Positions 48,612-57,387 of a DNA stretch of 64,000 nucleotides are shown piece after piece. Position 1 is the stretch's first letter. Every line of letters begins with the position of its first letter. Made by a program: the position numbers and the translations under genes. The notes under the pieces were generated by a model, which was given only the letters and a program-made list of their open reading frames with translations, did no database searches and was not told the origin of the DNA. This DNA comes from Streptomyces resistomycificus. Its GTDB lineage: Bacteria > Actinomycetota > Actinomycetes > Streptomycetales > Streptomycetaceae. Location: positions 385,673 to 449,672 of the forward strand of contig NZ_KQ948990.1 of the NCBI RefSeq assembly GCF_001514265.1, read 5' to 3'.

Positions 48612-50921
48612 ATGCAGAACTCCGCCACGCCCACGCACTGCCCGTACTGCGCCCTGCAGTGCGGGATGAACCTGACCCCCGCTCCGGACGGGACCGTCGA
48701 GGTCAGCGAGCGCGCGGACTTCCCGGTGAACCGGGGCGCGCTGTGCGGCAAGGGCCGTACCGCGCCGGCGGTGCTGTCGTCCCGGGTCCGACTGACCTCC
48801 CCGCTGGTGCGCTCCGAGGGCACGCTGGTGCCCGCCTCCTGGGACGAGGCACTCGACCGGATCGCCGAGGGGCTGTCCCGGACGCGCGCGGAGCACGGCC
48901 CGGACGCGTGCGGGGTCTTCGGCGGAGGCGGGCTCACCAACGAGAAGGCGTACACGCTCGGCAAGTTCGCGCGCGTGGTGCTGGGCACCTCGCAGATCGA
49001 CTACAACGGCCGCTTCTGCATGTCGTCCGCGGCGGCCGCCGGCATCAAGGCCTTCGGCCTCGACCGGGGTCTGCCCTTCCCGCTGGAGGACATCCCGAAG
49101 TCGGGCTGCGTGATCCTGGTCGGGTCCAACCTCGCGGAGACCATGCCGCCGTCCCTGCGGTTCTTCAACGAGCTGCGGGAGAACGGCGGCACGCTGATCG
49201 TCATCGACCCGCGCCGCACGAAGACCGCCGAGCAGGCCGACCTGCATCTGGCGCCCCGGCCGGGCACCGACCTGGCGCTGGCGCTCGGGCTGCTGCACCT
49301 GGTCGTCGCCGAGGGACGGGTCGACGAGGAGTTCGTCCGTGAGCGGACCGTCGGCTGGGAGGACGCCCGGGCCGCCGCGATGGCGCACTGGCCGGAGTAC
49401 GTGGAACGGATCACGGGGGTGTCCGTTCCGCAACTCCGCGAGACCGTACGGATGTTCTGCGAGCCGGAGTCCGCGATGGTGCTCACCGCCCGCGGACCCG
49501 AGCAGCAGTCCAAGGGCACCGACACGGTGGGCGCCTGGATCAACCTGTGCCTGGCGACCGGCAGGGCCGGGCGCCCGCTGTCCGGCTACGGCTGCCTGAC
49601 CGGGCAGGGCAACGGACAGGGCGGGCGCGAACACGGCCAGAAGGCCGACCAGTTGCCCGGCTACCGCAAGCTGGACGACCCCGCCGCGCGACGGCATGTC
49701 GCCGAGGTGTGGGGCGTGGACCCGGACAGCCTTCCCGGCCCCGGGCGCAGTGCGTACGAACTGCTGGACGCGCTGGGTACGGACATCAGGTCCCTGCTGC
49801 TGATGGCGTCCAACCCGGTCGTGTCGGCGCCGCGCGCCGCGCACGTCGAGGAGCGCATCAGGTCGCTGGACTTCCTGGCCGTGTGCGACGTCGTGCTGTC
49901 GGAGACCGCCGCCCTCGCGGACGTCGTCCTGCCGGTCACCCAGTGGGCGGAGGAGACGGGCACCACCACGAACCTGGAGGGCAGGGTGCTGCTGCGCAGG
50001 CAGGCCATCACCCCGCCCGAGGGCATCCGCAGCGACCTGGAAGTGATGCGCGAACTGGCCGACCGGCTCGGCGTAGAGAAGGGCTTCCCGACCGACCCCG
50101 AGGAGGTCTTCGAGGAGCTGCGCCGGGCGAGCGCGGGCGGACCCGCGGACTACTCCGGGATCACCTACCGCAGGCTGGCGGAGGAGAACGGCGTCTTCTG
50201 GCCGTGCCCGGCGAACGAGTTGGCCGGCGCCGCGAACGACGTGGCCGGCACGACGAACGATGCGGCCGGCACGACGAATGACGTGGCCGGCGCCGCGAAC
50301 GACGTGGCCGGCGCCGCAACCCACGCGGCCCGCGCCGCGAATGACCTGGCGGGCACAGCCAACGCCCCGGCAGACACCGCGAACGACCCGGCGGGCGCCA
50401 CCCCGGGCGCCCCCGGCGGCGACGGTCCCGCGCCGGCCGGTGACCTCGGCGACGCACACCCCGGCACTCCCCGGCTCTTCCTCGACCGGTTCGCCACCCC
50501 GGACGGCCGGGCCCGGTTCGTCGCCGTCTCACACCGGGCGATCGCCGAGGAGCCCGACGACGACTACCCCGTGCTGCTGACCACCGGCCGGGTCGTGGCG
50601 CAGTACCAGTCCGGCGCCCAGACCCGGCGCGTCGACGAGCTGAACGCCGCCGCGCCCGGCCCGTTCGTGGAGCTGCATCCCCGGCTGGCGGAACAGCTGG
50701 GCGCCGGGGAGGGGGACCCGATCGCCGTCGTGTCCCGGCGCGGACGCGCGGTCGCGCCCGCCAGGATCACGACCGGCATCCGGCCCGACACCGTCTTCAT
50801 GCCGTTCCACTGGCCGGGTGAGGGCCGCGCCAACACCCTGACCAACCCGGCCCTCGACCCGACCTCCCGCATGCCGGAGTTCAAGGCGTGCGCGGTCCGC
50901 CTGGAGGCCGTGCGCGGGTGA
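48612..50921 (+). CDS. nasA: Assimilatory nitrate reductase (NasA)
   Basis: A 769-residue molybdopterin oxidoreductase reducing nitrate to nitrite in the cytoplasm. The N-terminal [4Fe-4S] ligands are Cys10, Cys13, Cys17 and Cys45 (CPYCALQCGM, CGKG), and Cys136 in YNGRFCMSS is the probable molybdenum ligand. Cofactor-binding segments (SNLAETMPPSLRFFNELR, GQGNGQGGREHGQKADQLPG) and the C-terminal MopB domain (DDDYPVLLTTGRVVAQY) are present. Between residues about 538 and 600 sits a 7-residue tandem repeat not expected in the family. There is no C-terminal BFD or flavin domain, so an external electron donor is needed. The ATG at 48612 follows GGAGG. Confidence 0.95.
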   Translation: MQNSATPTHCPYCALQCGMNLTPAPDGTVEVSERADFPVNRGALCGKGRTAPAVLSSRVRLTSPLVRSEGTLVPASWDEALDRIAEGLSRTRAEHGPDACGVFGGGGLTNEKAYTLGKFARVVLGTSQIDYNGRFCMSSAAAAGIKAFGLDRGLPFPLEDIPKSGCVILVGSNLAETMPPSLRFFNELRENGGTLIVIDPRRTKTAEQADLHLAPRPGTDLALALGLLHLVVAEGRVDEEFVRERTVGWEDARAAAMAHWPEYVERITGVSVPQLRETVRMFCEPESAMVLTARGPEQQSKGTDTVGAWINLCLATGRAGRPLSGYGCLTGQGNGQGGREHGQKADQLPGYRKLDDPAARRHVAEVWGVDPDSLPGPGRSAYELLDALGTDIRSLLLMASNPVVSAPRAAHVEERIRSLDFLAVCDVVLSETAALADVVLPVTQWAEETGTTTNLEGRVLLRRQAITPPEGIRSDLEVMRELADRLGVEKGFPTDPEEVFEELRRASAGGPADYSGITYRRLAEENGVFWPCPANELAGAANDVAGTTNDAAGTTNDVAGAANDVAGAATHAARAANDLAGTANAPADTANDPAGATPGAPGGDGPAPAGDLGDAHPGTPRLFLDRFATPDGRARFVAVSHRAIAEEPDDDYPVLLTTGRVVAQYQSGAQTRRVDELNAAAPGPFVELHPRLAEQLGAGEGDPIAVVSRRGRAVAPARITTGIRPDTVFMPFHWPGEGRANTLTNPALDPTSRMPEFKACAVRLEAVRG
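50223..50411 (+). repeat. In-frame 21-bp minisatellite in nasA (about 9 units)
   Basis: Nine degenerate copies of gccggcgccgcgaacgacgtg encode AGAANDV, AGTTNDA, AGTTNDV, AGAANDV, AGAATHA, ARAANDL, AGTANAP, ADTANDP and AGATPGA. All keep the frame. The tract lies in an interdomain stretch just before the MopB C-terminal domain. Copies become more divergent toward the 3' end. Confidence 0.9.
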
Positions 50922-51022
50922 ACGGGGGCCGGACGACCGGCCCGACCGTCACCGCCGTGCCGGCTGGGCCCGTCCGTGCCGGCTCGGCCCGCCGTCCGGC
51001 TCGGCCCGCCGTCATGCCCGCT

Positions 51023-51460
51023 TCAGCCGCGCACCAGCCAGTCGCCGCTCCCGATGGGTGTCCCACGGGCGCGCAGGCGTGCGGCCACTGAGGGCGCGGC
51101 GACGTACACCCACGCCCGCACGGCCCGCCCCTCTCCCCCGAGGGTCACCTCGCACTCCACGCGTTCGTAGAGGTTGCGCGGATCGCCCGGCACGTACTCC
51201 TCCAGGCGGTCCAGCGCGGCCAGCAACTCCCCGTACGCCTCGGGCAGTGCGGTGACGACCTCGCCGTGGACCACTCCCCCGCGTCCCCACACCGCGTAGG
51301 GATAGCCGGGCCCGTCGTACAGCACCGCGCCGACGAGCCGGCCGGGCTCCTCGGACCGGGTGCGACCGCGCAGGAAGAGGCCGTGATTGGCCTCGCCGGG
51401 GCGGAGGGTGCCGTAGACGAAGAAGGGCAGTTTCCGGTCGCTCACAGAAACGATTCTCAC
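51023..51460 (-). CDS. Gamma-glutamylcyclotransferase-like protein
   Basis: A 145-residue protein of the GGCT/AIG2 fold. The substrate loop FFVYGTLRPGEANHG and the catalytic Glu in LLAALDRLEEYVPGDP are present, followed by the strand RAWVYVA. Members release 5-oxoproline from gamma-glutamyl amines, although many short bacterial versions are uncharacterised. The GTG at 51460 gives MRIVSVSDRKLPFFVYG; a second GTG five codons in is possible. It is convergent with nasA. Confidence 0.88.
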   Translation of the reverse strand: MRIVSVSDRKLPFFVYGTLRPGEANHGLFLRGRTRSEEPGRLVGAVLYDGPGYPYAVWGRGGVVHGEVVTALPEAYGELLAALDRLEEYVPGDPRNLYERVECEVTLGGEGRAVRAWVYVAAPSVAARLRARGTPIGSGDWLVRG

Positions 51461-51539
51461 CCCTCACACACCTCCCCATTCGCTCCATGGACACGACATG
51501 TCGGGGGCACCTTGAATCGTCGTCAAGATCCTTGTCGCC

Positions 51540-51610
51540 GCACGCCCCCCACCTGCGCACGCCCCCACCTGCGCACGCCCATGCCCCCACCTGCGCATGC
51601 CCACCTTCCC
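51540..51610 (+). repeat. Short C-rich tandem repeat
   Basis: About four imperfect copies of a 16-17-bp unit containing cccccacctgcgcacg, in the spacer before the M4 protease gene. The strand is almost free of A and T. It may be slippage-derived; no gene is involved. Confidence 0.7.
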
Positions 51611-51680
51611 CGGTTGCGCCCGCCCCACTGCGCACGCCCCCCACACCGCACGCCTTTCAGGCGTCCTCCCTAGGAGACCG

Positions 51681-53330
51681 ATGAGCCGTATACGGCCGTA
51701 CGCCCGAGGTTCCCGCCGTCTCGCCACCACCTCAGTCGCCGCCACCACCGCCACCCTGCTGGCCGCCGCGCTCACCCCCACCGCCGCCGCGGCCGACCGG
51801 CCCACCCGGGCCTCCGCCATCGAGAACGCGGCGGCGGCGCTCGTGCACCGGGCCGCGGCGCTGGGTCTCACCGACGCGCAGGGCACGGCCGTCCGGGACG
51901 TGGTCGTCGACGCGGACGGCACACAGCACATCCGCTACGACCGTACGTACCGCCATCTTCCGGTCCTGGGCGGCGACTTCGTCGTCCACCTGGCGCCCGA
52001 CGGCAGCTACCGCGGCGCCGACCAGGCCACCCGGGGCGCGCTCTCCCTCGCGAGCGTCACCCCGAAGCTCGCCGCCCCCAAGGCCGCCGACCTGGCGGCC
52101 GCCGCGCTGCGCGCCGCCAACCTCGGTGAGACCCTGCGACGGATCACCGCCAAGCCGCAGCTGGTCGTCGACGTGCTGCACGGTGCGCCGAAGCTGGTGT
52201 GGCAGACCGACGCGGTGGCGCAGGACTCCCTCGGCAACCCGGTCGCGCGGACCATCCTCACGGACGCCGGCACGGGCACCGAGATCGACGCCTGGGACAC
52301 CATCGAGACGGCCTCCGGCGACGGCAAGTCCCTGTACGGCGGCACGGTTCCGCTGCGGACGACGCTGTCGGGATCGACGTACCAGCTGAAGGACGCGACG
52401 CGCGGGAACACGTACACCGGTGACGCGGCCAACCAGAACGACCTGTGCCTGCTGACCGTCTGCCTGAGCCGGGCGCCCTCGACGGTGTTCACCGACGGGG
52501 ACAACCACTGGGGCACCGGCACGGCCGCCGACCGCGCGACGGTGGCGGTGGACGCGCAGTACGGCACGGACGTGACGTGGGACTACTACAAGAACGTCCA
52601 CGGCCGTAACGGCATCGCGGACGACGGCAAGGGGTCCTACAACCGGGTGCACTACGGGACGCGGTACAACAACGCCTTCTGGGACGACAGTTGCTTCTGC
52701 ATGACGTACGGCGACGGTGACGGGACGCAGCTCGGTCCGCTGGTGTCGCTGGACGTGGCCGGCCACGAGATGTCGCACGGTGTGACGTCGAAGACGGCGG
52801 CGCTGACGTACTCGGGCGAGTCCGGCGGTCTGAACGAGGCCACCTCCGACATCTTCGGCACGCTGGTCGAGTTCCACGCCGCCAACAAGTCCGACCCCGG
52901 CGACTACCTGATCGGCGAGAAGGTCGTCCGCTCCGGCTTCGGGCGGGAAGCCCTGCGCTACATGGACAAGCCGTCCAAGGACGGGGCGTCCGCGGACTGC
53001 TGGACCGCGGGCCTGGGCGACCTCGACGTCCACTACTCCTCCGGCGTCGCCAACCACTTCGCGTTCCTCCTCGCGGAGGGCAGCGGCACCCGTACGGTGA
53101 ACGGCGTCGGCTACAACTCGCCCACCTGCGACGGCTCTTCGGTCACCGGAATCGGCCGGGGCAAGCTGGGAGCGATCTGGTACCGCGCCCTGACCGTCTA
53201 CATGACGTCCTCCACCGACTACGCGGGCGCCCGCAAGGCCACGCTGAGCGCGGCGAGGGACCTGTACGGGGCCGACAGCGCGGAGACCGACGCGGTGGCG
53301 GCGGCCTGGAGTGCGGTCGACGTGGGGTGA
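51681..53330 (+). CDS. Secreted M4 (thermolysin-like) metalloprotease
   Basis: A 549-residue preproenzyme. The signal peptide (RRLATTSVAATTATLLAAAL) ends near AAAAD and a propeptide (FTP/PepSY-like, to about residue 220) follows. The mature domain carries the zinc motif HEMSH (His362, Glu363, His366) and the third ligand Glu386 in GGLNEATSD. The active-site histidine lies in DVHYSSGVANHF. It should be exported by Sec and cleave extracellular protein. The ATG at 51681 follows TAGGAG. A strong hairpin terminator lies after the stop. Confidence 0.95.
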   Translation: MSRIRPYARGSRRLATTSVAATTATLLAAALTPTAAAADRPTRASAIENAAAALVHRAAALGLTDAQGTAVRDVVVDADGTQHIRYDRTYRHLPVLGGDFVVHLAPDGSYRGADQATRGALSLASVTPKLAAPKAADLAAAALRAANLGETLRRITAKPQLVVDVLHGAPKLVWQTDAVAQDSLGNPVARTILTDAGTGTEIDAWDTIETASGDGKSLYGGTVPLRTTLSGSTYQLKDATRGNTYTGDAANQNDLCLLTVCLSRAPSTVFTDGDNHWGTGTAADRATVAVDAQYGTDVTWDYYKNVHGRNGIADDGKGSYNRVHYGTRYNNAFWDDSCFCMTYGDGDGTQLGPLVSLDVAGHEMSHGVTSKTAALTYSGESGGLNEATSDIFGTLVEFHAANKSDPGDYLIGEKVVRSGFGREALRYMDKPSKDGASADCWTAGLGDLDVHYSSGVANHFAFLLAEGSGTRTVNGVGYNSPTCDGSSVTGIGRGKLGAIWYRALTVYMTSSTDYAGARKATLSAARDLYGADSAETDAVAAAWSAVDVG

Positions 53331-53809
53331 GCCGGGTCGACGCGTGAGGCGCCCCGCCTCCGCGGACGCTGTCGGCTGACGCAGACGTGGAGCCCGGTGC
53401 GAGTCGACGCTCGCACCGGGCTCCCCCGTCCCAGGCCCGTGGTCGCGGAACAGCGTCCCCAGCTCGTCCCGGACCCGGATCGCCAGACTCCTCTTCGGGA
53501 AGGCGGCCCCGCCACCCGCACGGTCAGAGATATCGTCAACAATTGGTTGTGGTCATTCAGACGGCGCACTCGCGGTCGTCCTGGTCACCCGTTCACACGC
53601 TCGCCCCGCACCCTTCGGGTTCTTTTCCGGGTACGCCACCGGCACGCCGGTGACCTGCCGAAACGCCGTCCACACCTCTGGGGTTCCCCCCGATCTGACA
53701 CCCATTCACCACATTTCTGACGCTCTCTCAGGAAGCGGTCTCGGCGCGGTGCCACTTACCTCGGAAGGGCAGCCCACCGAAGTGCACCGCTGAGCTCGAG
53801 GGAGCATCG
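53331..53809. other. 479-bp intergenic region
   Basis: Apart from the strong hairpin at 53389-53424, this spacer shows no gene. Its right part (53520-53730) is relatively AT-rich for the window and should hold the promoter of the sortase-substrate gene; I see no confident -35/-10 pair. Confidence 0.5.
53389..53424 (+). terminator. Strong hairpin terminator after the M4 protease
   Basis: A 15-bp perfect stem (ggagcccggtgcgag / ctcgcaccgggctcc) closes a 6-base loop, about 60 bp after the protease stop codon. There is no U tail, as is usual in Streptomyces. It is among the strongest hairpins in the window. Confidence 0.8.
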
Positions 53810-54367
53810 ATGCGACGTACCGCCCGTCTGCTGTCCGGTACCGCGTTCGCCGTCGCCGTGGTCGGCGTCGGTGCCGTACCCGCGTACGGCGGCAGCGCCG
53901 GCCTCCCGGCGGCCCACCTCCGGGGCCCCTCGGCCGGGGGTCTGGAGGTCTACCCGACCTCCGTGGTGCCGGGCGGGCAGGTCACGGTGAACACGGCGGA
54001 CTGCGGGGACGGCGGCACGGCGGCGGGCGACGCCAGCGCGGTGGGCGCCGGGGCGTTCACGCTGGCGCCCAGCACGCACGAGGGCGACGCGATCGGGCAG
54101 TTCCAGGTGCCGCCGAGTGCGCAGCCGGGGACGTACGAGATCGTCGCGACCTGCGCGGAGGGCGGCAGGCGGGTCACGGGCGACCTGGTCGTCACGCTGA
54201 CGTCCGCGCGCGCGTGGGTGCATCCGCGCGGAAGTGTGAAGACGGGGGTCGGCGGCGCCCTGGGCCCCGATCCCGTGCAGACCGCGGCCGGCGTGGCGGC
54301 TCTCGCCGTCGCCGCCGCGGGCGGTACCTGGCTCCTGCATCGCCGGGCGAGAGGCGACGGGATCTGA
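53810..54367 (+). CDS. Secreted, wall- or membrane-anchored protein beside a sortase
   Basis: A 185-residue exported protein. The signal peptide (RLLSGTAFAVAVVGVGAVPA) is followed by an Ig-like beta domain (LEVYPTSVVPGGQVTVNTAD, PPSAQPGTYEIVATC). At the C-terminus a hydrophobic helix (AAGVAALAVAAAGGTWLL) and a basic tail (HRRARG) form a sorting-signal layout, but without LPXTG. GVGGALGPD precedes the helix and may be the recognition site for the adjacent class F sortase. The ATG at 53810 follows GAGGGAGC. The sortase starts 114 bp downstream. Confidence 0.85.
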   Translation: MRRTARLLSGTAFAVAVVGVGAVPAYGGSAGLPAAHLRGPSAGGLEVYPTSVVPGGQVTVNTADCGDGGTAAGDASAVGAGAFTLAPSTHEGDAIGQFQVPPSAQPGTYEIVATCAEGGRRVTGDLVVTLTSARAWVHPRGSVKTGVGGALGPDPVQTAAGVAALAVAAAGGTWLLHRRARGDGI

Positions 54368-54481
54368 CGGACACCCTCCGCTGTCCGTCCGCCGGTACCG
54401 CACACCCCTCCCCCTCCGGGTCCGACGCCCCTCGCGGCCCGGAGGGGGAACGGGGCCGAGCTCTCCTGAAGAGGAACCGCC

Positions 54482-55102
54482 ATGCCCAGGTTCGGCAACG
54501 CCGCGATAGCGGCGGTCACCGTCGCGTCCCTGTGCTCCGGTGCGTGGCTGCTGCGCAGCGGCGCCGAGACGCACGCACCGCCGCAGCCGTCCGCGGCCGA
54601 GGCCCGCGTCGACCCGCGCGCCCAGCGGTCCGCCGCGCCCGCGCTGCCGCCCTCCCCGCCGGACCGGATCCGCATCCCCTCGATCCGGGTGGACGCTCCG
54701 CTGACGGGCCTCGGCCTCACCGCGACCGGCAGCCTCGACGTCCCGCCCGCCGCGCGGAAGAACCTCGCCGGCTGGTACGAGGCGGGCACCACCCCCGGCG
54801 AGATCGGCACCGCGATCGTCGCCGGCCACGTCGACAACGCCGATGGCCCCGCCGTCTTCTACGGCCTCGGCGCGCTGAAGAAGGGCGCGGCCGTCGAGAT
54901 CGACCGGCGTGACGGGGGCGTCGCCGTCTTCACCGTGGACGCGGTCGAGGTGTACGACGCGCGGGCCTTCCCCGACGCGAAGGTGTACGGCGCGTCCGCA
55001 CGGCCCGAGCTACGGGTGATCACCTGCGGCGGGGGGTACTCCCGGTCGACCGGATACCAGGGGAACGTGGTGGTCTTCGCGCACCTCACCGGGAGCCGGT
55101 GA
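54482..55102 (+). CDS. Class F sortase
   Basis: A 206-residue membrane-anchored transpeptidase. One N-terminal hydrophobic segment (NAAIAAVTVASLCSGAWLL) precedes a Pro-rich stalk and the sortase barrel: the catalytic His in AIVAGHVDNADGPAVF, Cys in LRVITCGGGYSRSTGY, and the Arg in the same loop. The pattern fits class F sortases of actinobacteria. It should attach the upstream secreted protein to the cell wall or process it. The ATG at 54482 follows GAAGAGGAACCGCC. Confidence 0.93.
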   Translation: MPRFGNAAIAAVTVASLCSGAWLLRSGAETHAPPQPSAAEARVDPRAQRSAAPALPPSPPDRIRIPSIRVDAPLTGLGLTATGSLDVPPAARKNLAGWYEAGTTPGEIGTAIVAGHVDNADGPAVFYGLGALKKGAAVEIDRRDGGVAVFTVDAVEVYDARAFPDAKVYGASARPELRVITCGGGYSRSTGYQGNVVVFAHLTGSR

Positions 55103-55142
55103 CGCCGCGGCGGGAGGCGCCCGGCGCGGTAGCGTGGCGATC

Positions 55143-55583
55143 ATGGTGGGGTGGGCTGTCCGGCCGGCGTCGGCGGCGGACGTGGAGGCGGTGGCCGAGC
55201 TGCGTGCCGTGGTGCTGCGGGCGGATCTGGAACGGCTCGGGCGCTACGACGAGCAGCGCGTGCGGCAACGGCTGCGCGACGGGTTCGACCCGGCCTGCAC
55301 CTGGGTGATCGAGGTGGGCGGCGCGTTCGCGGGCCGCGTGGCGTTGCGGCCGGCCGCGGACGCGCACTGGCTGGAGCACTTCTACCTGGCCCCCGAGCTG
55401 CAGGGCGGCGGTGTCGGTTCGGGCGTGCTGCGCGGGCTGCTGGAGCGGTGTGACCGCGCCGGCGTCCTGGTCCGGCTGAACGTGCTGCACGGCAGCCCCG
55501 CCCGACGGCTCTACGAGCGCCACGGCTTCACCACGGAGACCGAGGACCCGGTGGACGTGTTCATGGTCCGCAAACCGGCGTGA
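55143..55583 (+). CDS. GNAT-family N-acetyltransferase
   Basis: A 146-residue acetyltransferase. Motif A is present (HFYLAPELQGGGVGSGVLRG, acetyl-CoA pyrophosphate loop) and motif B follows (LNVLHGSPARRLYERHGF). ATG at 55143 or GTG at 55134 may be used. The acceptor substrate is unknown. It follows the sortase by about 40 bp on the same strand. Confidence 0.88.
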   Translation: MVGWAVRPASAADVEAVAELRAVVLRADLERLGRYDEQRVRQRLRDGFDPACTWVIEVGGAFAGRVALRPAADAHWLEHFYLAPELQGGGVGSGVLRGLLERCDRAGVLVRLNVLHGSPARRLYERHGFTTETEDPVDVFMVRKPA

Positions 55584-56154
55584 GCGGGGACGCGGCCCTG
55601 TGCGCCAGCCGACCTGAGCGGGAACACGACCCCGCCACACGAACCGGCGAGACCGCAAACACGACCCCGGCACCCGAACCGGTCCGAGCCCGCCCGGGAC
55701 CTGCGCGCGCTGCCTCCTTCAGCGCGCGCGGGCCCCAGGGCAGGCGACGGGCACCGCCGCGCGCCCGCCGCGCGCGCCCCCTGTGCCGACGCCGGCGATG
55801 GCGATGGCCTCGTCGGCCCACGGTCCGTACGCGCCCCGGGATGCTCGCCCGGAGCCGGCGGATGAGCACCGAAACCGGCACCGGCCCGCCGGCCCGCCGC
55901 CGTGCCCACCCCCATCCCGTCCCCCGTCCTCACCCCGTCCCACCGCCGGGACTGGATACATGCAGCGTCCACCGACAAGTCAGGACGGAGAGCCCGGGCC
56001 GCCCCGGACCGGGTCCGCGGCCCCGCCTCACACCGCGCACCCGGCGCCCGCCCCGAACCCTCACACCCACCCCCCGCCCCCGCTGAGGGCAGCGTTCCTC
56101 GCGGGAAACAGAGGTGATGCCACCGGGTAACACCGACCACGCACGCTCCTGGAC
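55584..56154. other. 571-bp intergenic region upstream of the nir operon
   Basis: Very GC-rich and without a supportable gene: open frames exist in all six frames, but none has a ribosome site or protein-like composition. The last 60 bp contain a GlnR-like box (56094-56131). The long spacer probably includes the nir promoter and leader. Confidence 0.55.
56094..56131 (+). promoter_or_regulatory. GlnR-like box upstream of the nir operon
   Basis: GTTCC (56094), GAAAC (56105), GATGC (56116) and GTAAC (56127) keep the 11-base spacing of the GlnR consensus. One b-site is perfect and the other elements are partial, so the match is weaker than at nasA. It ends 23 bp before the start codon. GlnR control of nitrite reductase genes is known in Streptomyces. 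Confidence 0.5.
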
Positions 56155-57387
56155 ATGACCTCGAATACGCGTGTGGTGGTGATCGGCGCCGGGCTCGCGG
56201 GCGTCCGTCTCGCCCGGCGGCTCGGTGAGCTCGGCGTGAGCGTGACCCTCGTCGGCGACGAGGAGCACCGGCCCTACAACCGGGTGCTCCTCGCCGAAGT
56301 GCTGGCCGGCCGCTACAGCCCCGACGTGATCGCCCTCCCGGCGCCCGCGGAGCTGACGCGTGCCCGGGTCACCGGCGTCGACCGGGCCGGCCGGACCGTG
56401 GAGTGCGCGGACGGTTCCAAGATCGCATACGACACGCTGGTCCTGGCCACCGGCTCCAACCCCGTACTCCCGCCCCTGCGCGGCCTGTTCACCCCCGACC
56501 ACGAACTGCCCGAGGGTGTGCACGCCTTCCGCACGATGGACGACTGTCTGGGCCTGTCCAAGGCGGTCCGGCCGGGCGCGAAGGCCGTCGTCATCGGCGG
56601 CGGCCTGCTCGGGGTGTCCGCGGCCCGCGCGCTCGCCCTTCGCGGCGCCCAGGTCGTCCTCGCCCAGCAGTCCGAGCGGCTCATGGAGCGGCAGCTCGAC
56701 CCGGCCGCCTCCCGACTGGTCCGGCGGCACCTGGGGGACCTCGGTGTCGAGGTCCACACCGACCTCCGCGTCCGTGACGTGCGCTGCGTCAACGGCGCGG
56801 TCCGTTCGGTCGAGATGGCCGACGGATACGCCCTGGACGCCGACCTCGTCGTCCTGGCCTGCGGGGTCCACCCGCGTGTGGGTCTCGCCCGGGTCGCCGG
56901 GCTCGACGTCCGCAAGGGCATCGTCGTCGACGACGAGCTCCGTACGTCCGACCCGCACATCCGGGCCGTCGGGGACTGCGTCCAGCACGACGGCACGGTG
57001 TACGGACTCGCCACCCCGGCGCTCGAACAGGCCGACGTGCTCGCCGAGTTGCTGGCGAGCGAGGCGGGCGTCACCGGCAACCGCGAGGCCCGTTACACCG
57101 GCACCCGTTCGCTGACCCGGCTCACGCTGGCCGGGCAGAGCGCCTTCGACCTCGCCGCGTTCGGCGAGACGGAGCCGCTTCCGGGGGACGACGTAGTCCA
57201 GCTCACCGACGCCACCCGTGGCACCTACCGCAAGGTCGTCGTCCGCGACGACCGCCTGGTCGGCGGAGTCCTCGTCGGCGAACTCGGCACCGTCGGCGCG
57301 CTCGCCCGCGCCTGGGAGGGAGCAGAGCCGCTCCCGTCCGACGGCGGCCCCCTGCTCCACCTGCTCACCAATGATGGAGGCTCCTGA
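56155..57387 (+). CDS. NAD(P)/FAD-dependent reductase of the nitrite reductase operon
   Basis: A 410-residue flavoprotein like the N-terminal third of NirB. It has an FAD motif VVVIGAGLAGVRLARRL, an NAD motif AVVIGGGLLGVSAARAL, and the FAD-closing DPHIRAVGDCVQHDG. It lacks iron-sulphur or siroheme motifs, so it is a separate electron-transfer subunit. It could feed electrons to NirB or, since NasA lacks its own reductase domain, to NasA; the latter is inference. Its stop overlaps the nirB start (TGATG). Confidence 0.9.
   Translation: MTSNTRVVVIGAGLAGVRLARRLGELGVSVTLVGDEEHRPYNRVLLAEVLAGRYSPDVIALPAPAELTRARVTGVDRAGRTVECADGSKIAYDTLVLATGSNPVLPPLRGLFTPDHELPEGVHAFRTMDDCLGLSKAVRPGAKAVVIGGGLLGVSAARALALRGAQVVLAQQSERLMERQLDPAASRLVRRHLGDLGVEVHTDLRVRDVRCVNGAVRSVEMADGYALDADLVVLACGVHPRVGLARVAGLDVRKGIVVDDELRTSDPHIRAVGDCVQHDGTVYGLATPALEQADVLAELLASEAGVTGNREARYTGTRSLTRLTLAGQSAFDLAAFGETEPLPGDDVVQLTDATRGTYRKVVVRDDRLVGGVLVGELGTVGALARAWEGAEPLPSDGGPLLHLLTNDGGS

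Noticed and set aside
55584..56154. Several open frames of 70-170 codons in the spacer before the nir operon
   Set aside because: They overlap in all frames, lack ribosome sites and show Arg/Pro/Ala-rich shadow composition.
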